DNA of 20,341 nucleotides from Symbiodinium natans (GCA_905221605.1 CAJNDS010000608.1:85001-105341); one strand, 5' to 3'. Shown: positions 1 through 7,420, numbered from the stretch's first letter. Translations and numbers: made by a program. The notes: generated by a model from the letters alone, not told the origin.

Positions 1-62
1 TTAGGGCTTAGGGCTTAGGGCTTAGGGCTTAGGGCTTAGGGCTTAGGGTTCAGGGTTTAGGG
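1..62 (+). repeat. Telomere-like tract, TTAGGGC variant
   Basis: About seven tandem copies of TTAGGGC pass into TTCAGGG and TTTAGGG. The G-rich strand reads left to right, opposite to what a genuine left chromosome end would show, so this is an interstitial tract cut by the window edge. Confidence 0.9.
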
Positions 63-182
63 AGCACACTCATCTCAAGGGCACCCTCTTCTGTTCTCTG
101 GGGGTTACATCGGAAACGAACCCCCCCCCCCCCACAGAATAAGGGAACGAGGGCACCACCTAAAACACTCTGGAGAACCACT
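63..182. other. Spacer with a C13 homopolymer
   Basis: Non-telomeric spacer containing an uninterrupted run of 13 C at 121-133. No gene or RNA is recognisable. The exact length of such a run is prone to sequencing error. Confidence 0.6.
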
Positions 183-475
183 TAAACCCTAAACCCGAAA
201 CCCTAAATCCCAAACCCTAAGCCCTAAACCCGAAACCCCAAACCCTAAACCCTAAACCCTAAACCCGAAACCAAAAACCCCCAACCCTGAAGCGCAAGAT
301 GCCCTGACGCCACCGCCCTAAACCCTAAACCCTAAACCCTAAACCCTCAACCCCTAAACCCTAAACCCTAAACCCTAAACCCTCAGCCCTCAACCCTAAA
401 CCCTAAACCCTAAACCCTAAACCCTAAACCCTAAACCCTAAACCCTAAACCCTAAACCCTAAACCCTAAACCCTA
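183..475 (-). repeat. CCCTAAA tracts, degenerate then regular
   Basis: Two C-strand telomere-like tracts lie at about 183-290 and 315-475, with a short interruption near 291-314. The first is rich in CCCGAAA and CCCCAAA variants. The second ends in twelve or more near-perfect CCCTAAA copies. Confidence 0.93.
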
Positions 476-477
476 GC

Positions 478-538
478 CTGGGCAAAAGAAGCCAGCTGGA
501 CACTGCACACAGCGGCGACCTCTGAGCCGGATGCTCTT
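478..538 (-). other. Candidate exon or gene fragment with a CxxCPxGxxC motif
   Basis: Read on the minus strand, this insert between a C tract and a G tract is open in one frame and ends in RRCVQCPAGFFCPG before a stop. The C-x2-C-P-x-G-x2-C spacing resembles the cysteine repeats of ephrin-receptor-like (GCC2/GCC3) extracellular domains, which is family knowledge, not proof. CTGCAG just upstream resembles a splice acceptor preceded by CCCTAAACCC. The right edge would need a GC donor (CAG|GCTAGG). In the same frame a TAA lies upstream and a TAG just downstream, so it is either a spliced exon or a stranded fragment. No adjoining domain repeats are seen nearby. Confidence 0.3.
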
Positions 539-549
539 CTGCAGCGGGC

Positions 550-714
550 TTTGGGTTTAGGGTTTTAAGGTTTTAGGGTTTTAGGGTTTAGGGTTTAGGG
601 TTTAGGGTTTAGGGTTTAGGGTTTTAGGGTTTTAGGGTTTAGGGTTTAGGGTTTCGGGTTTAGGGTTTAGGGTTTAGGGTTTTAGGGTTTTAGGGTTTTA
701 GGGTTTCAGGGTTT
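550..714 (+). repeat. TTTAGGG tract with TTTTAGGG variants
   Basis: G-strand tract mixing heptamers with octamers that carry one extra T (TTTTAGGG). It decays at its right end into TTTACTAGGGG. Confidence 0.93.
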
Positions 715-995
715 ACTAGGGGTTAGGTGTCTAGGATCTAGGGGTTTAGAGTTTTGATTCAAGGGCTTGTTGGGCCTTGGTTTGGGCTGGTGGCGCAGGA
801 AGTACAGGATTTGCCTTAAACCCTCTGGCCCACAGCATCAAACCCAAACCTGAACCCCCAACACATGCCTCCTGGTTGTAGCTGTGGGGAACATCGAGAT
901 AGCGAGACGGGTTTAAGTTTAGGGTTTGGGTGTTCGTTGTATGGGGGTTCGGTGGGCATGGCCGAGAGTTCAGGGATCAAACCCCCACACACACA
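715..995. other. Spacer with scattered decayed telomere-like words
   Basis: Isolated words such as GGTTTAGAG, GGTTTAAG and CAAACCC remain, but no regular array. A short CA run immediately precedes the next C tract. No gene is recognised. Confidence 0.5.
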
Positions 996-1053
996 CCCTA
1001 AACCCTAAACCCTAAACCCTAAACCCTAAACCCTAAACCCTAAACCCTAAACC
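996..1053 (-). repeat. CCCTAAA tract
   Basis: About eight regular CCCTAAA copies abut a CACACACA microsatellite on the left. Confidence 0.93.
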
Positions 1054-1334
1054 GAAAAACAAAAAGGCTCGAGGCCGGAGAAAACACCTCGGGCAGCAGA
1101 GCTGCCAGCTTGAGGCCCAAGGCAAAAGAGCCACAAAGTCCAAGCAAGGCAGTCGAACTCAAAGCCAAGCAGAGCAAAGTTGGGGCCCCCCGGGTTCTTC
1201 TATGTGGTTGTCAAAATTAAGGTCCCTTTCTTGGATCCCTATGATACTGCGGCACCGAATATTTAGGGTACCCCAAAAGGGACCATAATTGGGACAACCA
1301 CCCACGGGCTGAAGCCCCCAAGCCTGAAGCACGA
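1054..1334. other. Spacer with long open frames and a hairpin
   Basis: This 281-bp insert lies between a C tract and a G tract. Its first 150 bases are open in more than one frame, with a Lys/Ala/Ser/Pro-rich translation on the plus strand (for example SLRPKAKEPQSPSKAVELK). Openness in several frames makes coding unproven. The right half carries the separately listed inverted repeat. Confidence 0.35.
1204..1301. repeat. Imperfect inverted repeat (hairpin or MITE-like)
   Basis: The left arm GTGGTTGTC pairs perfectly with the right arm GACAACCAC. Pairing continues inward, with three mismatches, through AATTA / TAATT-like bases and AAGGTCCC / GGGACC, giving arms of about 26 bp around a ~45-base loop. 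No target-site duplication is clear, so mobile origin is only a possibility. Confidence 0.6.
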
Positions 1335-1581
1335 TTTAGGGCTTTTAGGGTTTAGGGTTTAAGGTTTAGGGTTTAGGGTTTAGGGTTTAGTGTTTAGGGT
1401 TTAGGATTTAGGGTTCAGGGTTTAGGGTTTAGGGTTTAGGGTTTAGAGTTTAGGGTTTACGGTTCAGGGTTTAGGGTTTAGGGTTTAGGGTTTAGGGTTT
1501 AGGGTTTAGGGTTTAGGTTTTAGGGTTTAGGGTTTAGGGTTTAGGGTTTAGGGTTTAGGGTTTAGGGTTTAGGGTTTAGGG
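1335..1581 (+). repeat. Long TTTAGGG tract
   Basis: One of the longest G-strand tracts, about 34 heptamers. Single-base variants (TTTAGTG, TTTAGAG, TTTACGG, TTCAGGG) are concentrated in its left half, while the right half is almost perfect. Confidence 0.95.
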
Positions 1582-1660
1582 CGATCGCAGGGGCCTTCAG
1601 CTGCTCCCACGACGAAATAGCCAGGCGGGCACATGACTTCCCTGAGCCGTGGCTTATGTA

Positions 1661-1704
1661 CCCTAAACCCTAAACCCTCAACCCTAAACCCTTAAGGTTT
1701 AGGG
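1661..1704. repeat. CCCTAAA-to-TTTAGGG tail-to-tail junction
   Basis: Four C-strand heptamers turn directly into the opposite strand at ACCCTTAAGGTTTAGGG, giving a near-perfect palindrome with no spacer. The orientation is the reverse of a classic telomere-fusion point. Confidence 0.8.
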
Positions 1705-1968
1705 AAAGACTTGGGATTCTCGGTCTGGGACTCAAGGTCTATCTTGTTAGAATCTTGTTCTTCACCTTCTTCTAGGGGTTGCGGGGGTTAGATGCGCTCC
1801 GGGCTACTGTAGGTGCTTCAGGCTTTAACAAAAAACCAGGGGCTTCGTCACGAAACCCTACACCCTAAACCCTACACCCGCATCTGCAGCATCGATGGCG
1901 GGGAGGGATTTGCTGGGCGAGCCTCGGGCTCGCCACCCCCTAGGATGATGCCGAGATTTTGGGGTTGA
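1705..1968. other. Spacer, no gene recognised
   Basis: Mixed-composition DNA with a small CCCTACA/CCCTAAA patch near 1855-1879. No motif, RNA gene or convincing frame is seen. Confidence 0.5.
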
Positions 1969-2113
1969 AGGTTTAGGCTTGAAGGCTTGGGGTTCAGGGT
2001 TTGGGGTTTGGGGTTTGGGGTTTAGGGTTTGGTTTTTTGGGTTTTCGGGTTTAGGGTTTAGGGTTTAGGGTTTAAGGTTTAGGGTCTAGGGTTTAGGGTT
2101 TAGGGTTTAGGGT

Positions 2114-2180
<67 letters not shown>

Positions 2181-2192
2181 GGTTTAGGGTTT
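1969..2192 (+). repeat. Degenerate G-strand tract with ten TTGAGGG copies
   Basis: TTTGGGG and TTTAGGG variants lead into ten perfect consecutive TTGAGGG heptamers at 2113-2182, then return to TTTAGGG. The homogeneous variant block points to local expansion of one mutated heptamer. A reverse-strand reading frame here merely translates the repeat (Pro/Gln/Ser/Thr/Leu/Asn cycles). Confidence 0.93.
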
Positions 2193-2422
2193 ACACTTGG
2201 GAATGTTGTTGATGTGGCTGGTACCCCTCTAAAGCTGTCACGGCAGCCGAGGAGAAGAAAACCATAAGCCCTGAAAGTCAAGGGAAAAGGAGGGCCCCTC
2301 ATAAGGCACCTTAGGGGATATTCAGGGGTTGTAGGGGCTCCTCTTAGGTATATCATAGGGACGATTTAAGGTATATAATAATTATAGGGTTTACAAATGG
2401 GTAATATCGGGGAATCACGGTG
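2193..2422. other. Spacer, no gene recognised
   Basis: AT-richer spacer with TATAATAATTATA near 2371. Nothing further can be assigned. Confidence 0.5.
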
Positions 2423-2489
2423 CCCTAAACCCTAAACCCTAAACCCTAAACCCTAAACCCTAAACCCTAAACCCTAAACCCTAAACCCC
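2423..2489 (-). repeat. CCCTAAA tract
   Basis: Nine nearly perfect C-strand heptamers with sharp edges. Confidence 0.93.
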
Positions 2490-2649
2490 ACAAAGAAGCT
2501 CCGAAAGACTGCCACGGCACACCATACCCGCCGTCGCCCTCATGGCCGGGTCGTGGCAGGCGCCGCCGCGCGGGCACCAGCAGATCTCATAGGCTCCTCA
2601 GGTCTGCCACAAGGTACATGCTGAAGTCCCACCCAGCCTGTAAGCTTAG
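2490..2649. other. GC-rich spacer with an open frame and a donor-like site
   Basis: The plus strand is open from the left edge through an Arg/Ala-rich reading (RRRPHGRVVAGAAARAPAD) to a strong 5' splice-like sequence AAG|GTACAT at 2611-2619. It lies between two C tracts. Coding is a guess; high GC alone reduces stops. Confidence 0.3.
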
Positions 2650-2751
2650 CCCTAAAACCCTAAACCCCAAACCCCAAACCCCAAACCCTAAACCCTAAAC
2701 CCTAAACCCTAAACCCTAAGCCCTAAACCCTAAACCCTAACCCTAAACCCC
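2650..2751 (-). repeat. CCCTAAA tract with CCCCAAA variants
   Basis: Begins with an expanded CCCTAAAA and three CCCCAAA copies, then regular heptamers, one CCCTAAG and a shortened CCCTAA. Confidence 0.93.
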
Positions 2752-2863
2752 GCAAGGACTGAGGGTTGACTGGCCAAGCAGCTGTCTGGGCTTTCGGATG
2801 GAAGCTTTTCGCAGGGTCTACAATGCCGAGTTGCAGCTAAGGATGATTTACGATTTACTAGAG
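2752..2863. other. Short insert, open on both strands
   Basis: 112-bp insert between a C and a G tract. The plus strand is open (…GFRMEAFRRVYNAELQLR…), and so is the minus strand after a TTAG acceptor-like site (LQLGIVDPAKSFHPKAQ). Two competing open frames mean the strand cannot be decided by eye. Confidence 0.3.
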
Positions 2864-2982
2864 TTTAGGGTTAGGGGTTTAGGGTTTAGGGTTTAGGGTT
2901 TAGGGTTTAGGGTTTAGGGTTTAGGGTTTAGGGTTTAGGGTTTAGGGTTTAGGGTTTAGGGTTTTGGCTTTAGGTTCAGGGG
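2864..2982 (+). repeat. TTTAGGG tract
   Basis: About fifteen regular G-strand heptamers after one imperfect copy, decaying into TTTTGGCTTTAGGTTCAGGGG. Confidence 0.94.
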
Positions 2983-3007
2983 TACTTAGAAGTAGGGTCA
3001 TAAAGCA

Positions 3008-3107
3008 CCCTAAGTAAGGTTTAGAAACATAGCTACCCCACTTATCACCCAACTTATGCGTTCCCCTAAACCCGAAACCCTAAACCCTAAACCCATGAAC
3101 CTCCAAG
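3008..3107 (+). repeat. Dispersed repeat R, copy 1 (contains an expanded telomere tract)
   Basis: CCCTAAGTAAGGTT…CATAGCTACCCCACTT and, after an inserted C-strand tract at 3064-3094, CCCATGAACCTCCAAG. Both ends match the copy at 7014-7083, where the middle is much shorter. Confidence 0.75.
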
Positions 3108-3200
3108 CAATTTTGGTTAAGAGCTTCGGGGGTTTAGTTCCAGCGTCCCTTTTCAACTGCGGGGAAGCCTACTTGGAGCTTCGTGCCGTACTTATCAGTA

Positions 3201-3243
3201 GGGTTAGAAGTGGGGTAACTATGGTGTTAACCTGACTTAGGGG
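3201..3243 (-). repeat. Dispersed repeat R, inverted partial copy
   Basis: The reverse complement reads CCCTAAGTCAGGTT…CCATAGTTACCCCACTTC, matching the left half of the direct copy about 150 bp away. The two could pair as a hairpin. The CCATGAACCTCC right half is absent. Confidence 0.7.
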
Positions 3244-3280
3244 TACCTTTTCAGGTAGGGCTTGCAGGGTACCGGTTCGA

Positions 3281-3333
3281 GGGTTTAGGGTTTCGGGTCT
3301 AGGGTTTAGGGTTTAGGGTTTAGGGTTTGGGGC
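3281..3333 (+). repeat. Short TTTAGGG tract
   Basis: About seven G-strand heptamers, including TTTCGGG and TCTAGGG variants, fading into TTTGGGG. Confidence 0.9.
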
Positions 3334-3460
3334 TTTTAGTGCCAGAGACCCACCCCTACTTGGACGGCTGTCCTGGCGTGACGCTTGCCTCCAACATCCC
3401 AAAGTCAGCAGCCTGGAATGCAAAGGCCGGGTCCAGGGTTCAGAGCTGAGGGGATGCCCT
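3334..3460. other. Spacer, nothing recognised
   Basis: GC-rich insert between two G-strand tracts. No motif or convincing frame is visible. Confidence 0.4.
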
Positions 3461-3599
3461 GGGGGGTTTTAGGGCTTAGGGGGCGTAGGGGGCTCTGGGG
3501 GTCTTGAGGGGTTTAGGGGGTTTATATAGGGGGTTTGGGGGGCTCAGGGGGTTGAGGGGGTTTAGGGGGTGTAGGGGGTTCAGGGGGGTTCAGGGGGTG
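3461..3599 (+). repeat. G5-rich degenerate tract (G-quadruplex potential)
   Basis: Roughly fifteen runs of four to six G are separated by short T-rich linkers (for example GTTTAGGGGG, GTTCAGGGGG, GTGTAGGGGG). The telomere heptamer is altered to longer G runs, and such spacing is favourable to G-quadruplex formation. It meets a C tract directly at its right edge. Confidence 0.8.
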
Positions 3600-3600
3600 C

Positions 3601-3671
3601 TAAACCCTAAACCCTAAACCCTAAACCCTAAACCCCAAACCCCAAACCCCAAACCCCAAACCCTAAACCCT
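3601..3671 (-). repeat. CCCTAAA tract at a head-to-head junction
   Basis: Regular CCCTAAA, then four CCCCAAA, then CCCTAAA. The preceding G-rich tract ends at GGGGTGC and this starts at once with TAAACCC, so G strand and C strand meet without a spacer. Confidence 0.93.
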
Positions 3672-3788
3672 CTAAAGCTGAGCTGTCAGAGTCGCAAACT
3701 CGCGGCCCGTGGAGTGCCAGGCGAGTGGAATCGGCCCAGAAGTGAGGCCATACTCGGTCATATTGCTGCCTTCGCAGCAGCTCAAGTG
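3672..3788. other. Short insert, open on both strands
   Basis: 117-bp insert between C and G tracts. The minus strand reads openly (…QQYDRVWPHFWADSTRLAL…) with CTCAG and TTTAG boundary words. The plus strand also has one full open frame. A candidate exon only. Confidence 0.3.
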
Positions 3789-3963
3789 TTGGGTTTAGGG
3801 TTTAGGGTTTCGGGTTTAGGGTTTCGGGTTTAGGGTTTAGGGTTTCGGATTTAGGGTCTAGGGTTTAGGGTTTAGGGTTTAGGGTTTTAGGGTTTAGGGT
3901 TTAGGGTTTCGGGTTTAGGGTCTTGGGTTTTGGGTTTACCAAGGGTTTAGGGTTTAGGGTTTA
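3789..3963 (+). repeat. TTTAGGG tract with TTTCGGG variants
   Basis: About 24 heptamers, several of them TTTCGGG, with one TTTTAGGG octamer and two TTTACCA breaks at the right end. Confidence 0.93.
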
Positions 3964-4208
3964 CCAGGTCCCTCCTTTGATTCCCCTATATCACCCCTAT
4001 ATATACCTCATACCTAAGTAGCCCATACATAACCTCTAACCCCCAAGGTCCCTTACCTAAGCAGCCCAGAAATAGCCGCTAAATAACCCCCAAGGTCCCT
4101 TATCAGGGTCCCTCCGTTAGTCCTTTGAGGTTATGACCCCAAGCGCAGAGTAACTAGGTTGCGGCCCCTAACTCCTAAACCCGATAAGAAACCTCGACAA
4201 ACCGCAAG
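3964..4208. other. Spacer with a local CCCCAAGGTCCCTTA duplication
   Basis: The phrase CCCCAAGGTCCCTTA occurs twice about 47 bp apart (near 4041 and 4088), each preceded by ACCTAAGNAGCCCA-like words. Nothing protein-like is seen. Confidence 0.55.
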
Positions 4209-4294
4209 CCCTAAACCTAAACCCTAAACCTTAAACCCTAAACCCTAAACCCTAAACCCTAAACCCTAAACCCTAAACCCTAAACCCTAAACCC
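4209..4294 (-). repeat. CCCTAAA tract
   Basis: About twelve heptamers, with one hexamer and one CCTTAAA near the left edge. Confidence 0.94.
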
Positions 4295-4392
4295 ACCATT
4301 TAGGGGCTTCGGTTCTGGGACTTAGGGCTTGATCCCCTTGCGCCTGGGGTGAAGCCGAGCAGTGGCTTGGGTCCAGAAATCGGGTTGTAGTG

Positions 4393-4489
4393 TTTAGGGT
4401 TTCGGGTTGAGGGTTTGGGGTTTAGGGTTTGGGGATTGGGGTTTAGGTTTTAGGGTTGAGGGTTAAGGGTTTGGGGTTTAGGGTTAGGG
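4393..4489 (+). repeat. Degenerate TTTAGGG/TTTGGGG tract
   Basis: Mixed TTTAGGG, TTTGGGG, TTGAGGG and TTAAGGG heptamers. It passes almost directly into C-rich words at the right (GGGTACCCCCAAAACC). Confidence 0.88.
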
Positions 4490-4609
4490 TACCCCCAAAA
4501 CCGCAAACCACAAATCACGAGCCCCACAGCCCTATCCCAAGACTCCAGACCCTAAGTCTCCAGAACCCGAAAACGCCCCGAAGAACTCGACCCCCGAAAT
4601 CTCCAGCAA

Positions 4610-4672
4610 CCCTAAACCCTAAACCCTAAACCCCAAACCCTAAACCCTAAACCCCAAACCCTAAACCCCAAA
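4610..4672 (-). repeat. CCCTAAA tract alternating with CCCCAAA
   Basis: Nine C-strand heptamers in which CCCCAAA recurs every two to three copies. Confidence 0.92.
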
Positions 4673-4764
4673 CACGGAACGCCCTGAACCCGAAATCTCG
4701 AGAACCCAGGCGAAGATGTCTTGGCGCCAAGGCGCGCTCCGTGCAGTCATGCCTCAGTTTGGAG

Positions 4765-4925
4765 TTTCGGGTTTAGGGTTTAGGGTTTAGGGTTCAGGGT
4801 TCAGGGTTCAGGGTGCAGGGAATAGGGTCAGGGCTTAGGGCTTAGGGCTTAGGGTTTAGGGTTTAGGGTTTAGGGTTTAGGGTTTAGGGTTTAGGGTTTA
4901 GGGTTTAGGGTTTAGGGTTTAGGGG
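4765..4925 (+). repeat. TTTAGGG tract with TTCAGGG and TTAGGGC blocks
   Basis: Three adjacent TTCAGGG copies, then three TTAGGGC copies, then eleven or more perfect TTTAGGG. Variants cluster by type, as expected from local slippage. Confidence 0.94.
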
Positions 4926-5140
4926 ATGAGCGCAAGAAGGGTTGAACTTAACTTTAGCCTTCCTACAAGACTTGGCCGCACTCAGAAGGGTAGCTATACA
5001 TGAAATTTCTAGCTGCCTTACTAGGAAACCCAATAGACCCAAAAAGGCTAAGGATCTAAAGTTACAGCGAAGCACCAAAAGGAGAAGCCCAAGGCCTCAA
5101 CCCCAGAACTCTCGGAGAATCCCCAAACAAACCCTGAGAA
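4926..5140. other. Spacer, no gene recognised
   Basis: A plus-strand frame runs through here into the next repeat, but its second half is only translated CCCTAAA variants, so I do not call it a gene. Confidence 0.5.
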
Positions 5141-5295
5141 ACCCTAAACCCCAAACCCTAAACCCTACAACCCTAAACCAGACGCTAAGCCCGAAACCCG
5201 AAACCCGAAACCTCAAACCCTAAACCTCAAACCCGAAACCCTAAACCCTAAACCTGAAAACCCTAAACCCTAAACCCGAAAACCCCCAAACCCTA
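5141..5295 (-). repeat. Degenerate C-strand tract
   Basis: CCCTAAA mixed with CCCGAAA, CCTCAAA and CCCTACA. Irregular lengths suggest age. Confidence 0.88.
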
Positions 5296-5375
5296 CACTC
5301 TGTTGGCGATGTAAGATGCAGCGCCAGGTCAAGCAGGTCGCCATCCTCCAACCCTAGCCCGGCCTGGGCTTTGCG
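5296..5375. other. Short insert, minus-strand open frame
   Basis: 80-bp insert between C and G tracts. The minus strand reads AGLGLEDGDLLDLALHLTS without a stop, after a GCAAAGCCCAG acceptor-like edge following CCCCAAA repeats. No family is recognised. Confidence 0.3.
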
Positions 5376-5454
5376 GTTTGGGGTTTGGGGTTTGGGGTTT
5401 AGGGTTTAGGGTTTAGGGTTTAGGGTTTAGGGTTTGGGGTTTGGGATTTAGGGC
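5376..5454 (+). repeat. TTTGGGG/TTTAGGG tract
   Basis: Starts and ends in TTTGGGG variants around a core of perfect TTTAGGG. Confidence 0.92.
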
Positions 5455-5645
5455 TAAAGGAAAGGCTCGCAGAATTTCGGGGGCCCGGAGCTTGGGCTTA
5501 GGCTTTGAAACCCCAAACCCGAAACTAGTTCATGGTTGGGATAGTATTAACATTTTAAAATTATATTCCTTATTGGGTTTAAGTATCCTTAAAAATGTAA
5601 AATGTTACCCAACTACGACAAAGGAAACCCCAAGACCCCAAAACC

Positions 5646-5697
5646 CCTGAGTCCTAGTCCTCATGGCCTTTTGGCCTCATGCGCCCTAGTACTCAGG
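5646..5697. repeat. Imperfect hairpin with a TTTT loop
   Basis: Outer CCTGAGT pairs with ACTCAGG, an inner CTAG word matches on both arms, and GGCC-TTTT-GGCC forms the tip. The arms are about 24 bases with several mismatches. No T-run follows that would suggest a bacterial-type terminator, and the setting is eukaryotic. Confidence 0.6.
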
Positions 5698-5754
5698 GCT
5701 CCCCAAAGTTAAGCCCCTGTGCCGCAAACCCGAACTTAAAGGGACCTTGCTAAA

Positions 5755-5801
5755 AGGGGTTTAGGGTTTAAGGTTCAGGGTTTAGGGTTTAGGGCTTAGG
5801 G
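5755..5801 (+). repeat. Short TTTAGGG tract
   Basis: Six variant heptamers (TTTAAGG, TTCAGGG, TTTAGGG, CTTAGGG). Confidence 0.85.
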
Positions 5802-5909
5802 AAAAGAAGCCTGGAAAAGAAGCTTCAACCCGAAGACATCAGTCCTCCGTCTTGAAACACAACCCTTGCGACGAACCCATCCAACCCAGACCCAGAGAAG
5901 CCCTCGCAA
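5802..5909. other. Spacer, no gene recognised
   Basis: Contains a short direct duplication of GAAAAGAAGC near its left edge. Nothing else is assignable. Confidence 0.4.
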
Positions 5910-6126
5910 GCCGAACTAACCCTAACGACCCTAAGAAGAGACCCTAACAAACAGCAACAAACCCTAACAAGCCATAACAAACCCACCCTGAACGCTCAAC
6001 CCGAAGCCCTAGCACCCTAAACCCTGAAACGCCTCGACCGTAGACCCGACACCCTAGATGTCCCGACTAAGTTCTGTGCTGAACCCTAAACCCTAGACCC
6101 TAAACCCTAAACCCTAAACCCGAAAT
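5910..6126 (-). repeat. Decayed C-strand tract ending in CCCTAAA
   Basis: Scattered CCCTAAC/CCCTAAG words become a regular CCCTAAA run only at about 6083-6123. The left part is strongly eroded. Confidence 0.7.
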
Positions 6127-6222
6127 TTGGCCCTGAAGTGAAGACGCGTCTCCAAGCGGATCTCGCACACTTCTCCCATCCAGCAGCCTGCAGAGTGGTA
6201 GTGTGGGGCTCTTCAGGCTCTG

Positions 6223-6262
6223 GTTTAGGGTTTAGGGGTTAGGGATTAGGGTTCAGGGCTTC
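6223..6262 (+). repeat. Short degenerate TTTAGGG tract
   Basis: Five variant heptamers lead into GGGGTACTTAAAAGTAGGG, a phrase also found in similar form near 2979. Confidence 0.8.
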
Positions 6263-6535
6263 GGGGTACTTAAAAGTAGGGTTATACGTAGGTAACAGCG
6301 CCTCGTGTGAGACGTGCATTTGGTGGCATTGCAAGAACCAGGAATGTGCCAAACCTAGGGAAAACGCGTATTCATGCGTGAGAATTACTGCATCATGGTG
6401 GCCGAAAGTGTGTAACAGTGTCTATTTCTAAGGGACACTGACGCTCCCGCCTAGGGAAGAGCCACTTTTTCGAGAGCTGCGTTTTACAAACTTCGTTCAG
6501 CTGCACTTGTACGCAGCTTTGCAAAGCTTTGCAGG
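6263..6535. other. Spacer, nothing recognised
   Basis: Single-copy-looking DNA, AT/GC balanced. No gene, RNA or repeat is seen apart from the left-edge phrase. Confidence 0.4.
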
Positions 6536-6868
6536 AGCTCCGATATTGCTATTCTTGCTGTTACTCCTATGATTACGCATATTCCCATTACCATACTTAC
6601 TCTGATGGCAATTTTTCCTTTAATGTGTTTATTCTTAATACTATTTTTACTATTACTACTATTACTCCTAGCATTACTATTTTTACTATTGTTATTATTA
6701 TGATTATTACGATTACCATTATTACAATAATCATTATTATTATTACTATCATTACTATTATGACTATTATGAATATTATTACTGTTATTATTGTTATTAC
6801 TATTATTCCGATTATTCGTATTGTCTCTATTCCTACTGTTCTTGCTATTACTACTACGATTGTGGCTT
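6536..6868. repeat. Degenerate ATT/ACT triplet tract
   Basis: About 330 bp in which almost every triplet in one phase is ATT, ACT, GTT, ATG or a one-base variant. The three-base phase seems to persist throughout despite many substitutions. Because the phase is kept, several frames are open on both strands (Asn/Ser-rich on the minus strand, Ile/Thr-rich on the plus). I see a repeat rather than a gene. Confidence 0.85.
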
Positions 6869-6901
6869 TGTAAGGGGGCTGGACAAGGTGTAGAATTACT
6901 C

Positions 6902-6951
6902 GCCCCCCCCCTCCCCCCCGCCCACCCCCCACCCCCCCCCCACCCCCCCTT
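6902..6951. repeat. C-rich homopolymer cluster
   Basis: Six C runs of up to ten bases broken by single T, G or A bases. On the minus strand this is a G-run cluster able in principle to form quadruplexes. Run lengths may be unreliable in an assembly. Confidence 0.9.
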
Positions 6952-7013
6952 CCCAGAAAGCAAGAGAACGCGCCCGTCACGCACTAGGCGCTGTCACCTA
7001 TAAGTACCCTAAG

Positions 7014-7083
7014 CCCTAAGTAAGGTTATACCCATAGCTGCCCGACTTCTAACCCTAAATCTAGGTACCCATGAACCTCCAAG
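7014..7083 (+). repeat. Dispersed repeat R, copy 2 (compact form)
   Basis: CCCTAAGTAAGGTT…CCATAGCTGCCCGACTTC is followed after a brief CCCTAAAT stretch by CCCATGAACCTCCAAG. It lacks most of the telomere-like expansion seen in the copy at 3008-3107. Confidence 0.75.
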
Positions 7084-7370
7084 TACCCTGAGGAGACAAA
7101 ACAACTTGAAGGCTTTTGCGTATTGGGCAAAAGGTTTCACGGCTTGGGGTTTTGGGGTGTGGGGGCTTTAGGGTTTTTGGGCTCTGAGCTTCGAAAGGCT
7201 ATTCCTAAACCCTAAACCCTTATTGTCCGGCTTTGGGGTTCAGGGCTCAACCGGGCACATCACGTGAGCACTAAGTCGATTGAACCAGAAAGCACAGAGC
7301 CCCAGCCTCCTCTAGGCTGCCCGGAAACCTAAAAGTAAACTAAGCATGAGAAGGGCACCTTCTCCCTATA
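7084..7370. other. Spacer with minor telomere-like words
   Basis: Contains two CCCTAAA-like copies at 7205-7220 and a few GGGTTTTTGGG words. No gene is recognised. Confidence 0.45.
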
Positions 7371-7420
7371 CCCTAAACCCTGAACCCTGAACCCTGAACC
7401 CTAAGCCCGAAACCCTTAAC
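7371..7420 (-). repeat. CCCTAAA/CCCTGAA tract
   Basis: Seven C-strand heptamers, of which three consecutive are CCCTGAA. Confidence 0.88.

Noticed and set aside
1-62. A chromosome end at position 1
   Set aside because: The strand is wrong for a left end, and similar tracts in both orientations follow for 10 kb.
2093-2356. Minus-strand frame with Asn-Pro-Gln-Pro-Ser-Thr-Leu cycles
   Set aside because: About a third of it is the translation of the TTGAGGG block and neighbouring heptamers; the remainder has no recognisable feature.
5646-5697. Rho-independent terminator
   Set aside because: There is no T-run after the stem, no upstream gene, and the surroundings are nuclear repeats.
6484-6984. 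166-codon Asn-rich minus-strand frame with a Gly-rich start
   Set aside because: It is the triplet tract plus the C-homopolymer cluster read backwards. Overlapping frames on both strands are equally open.
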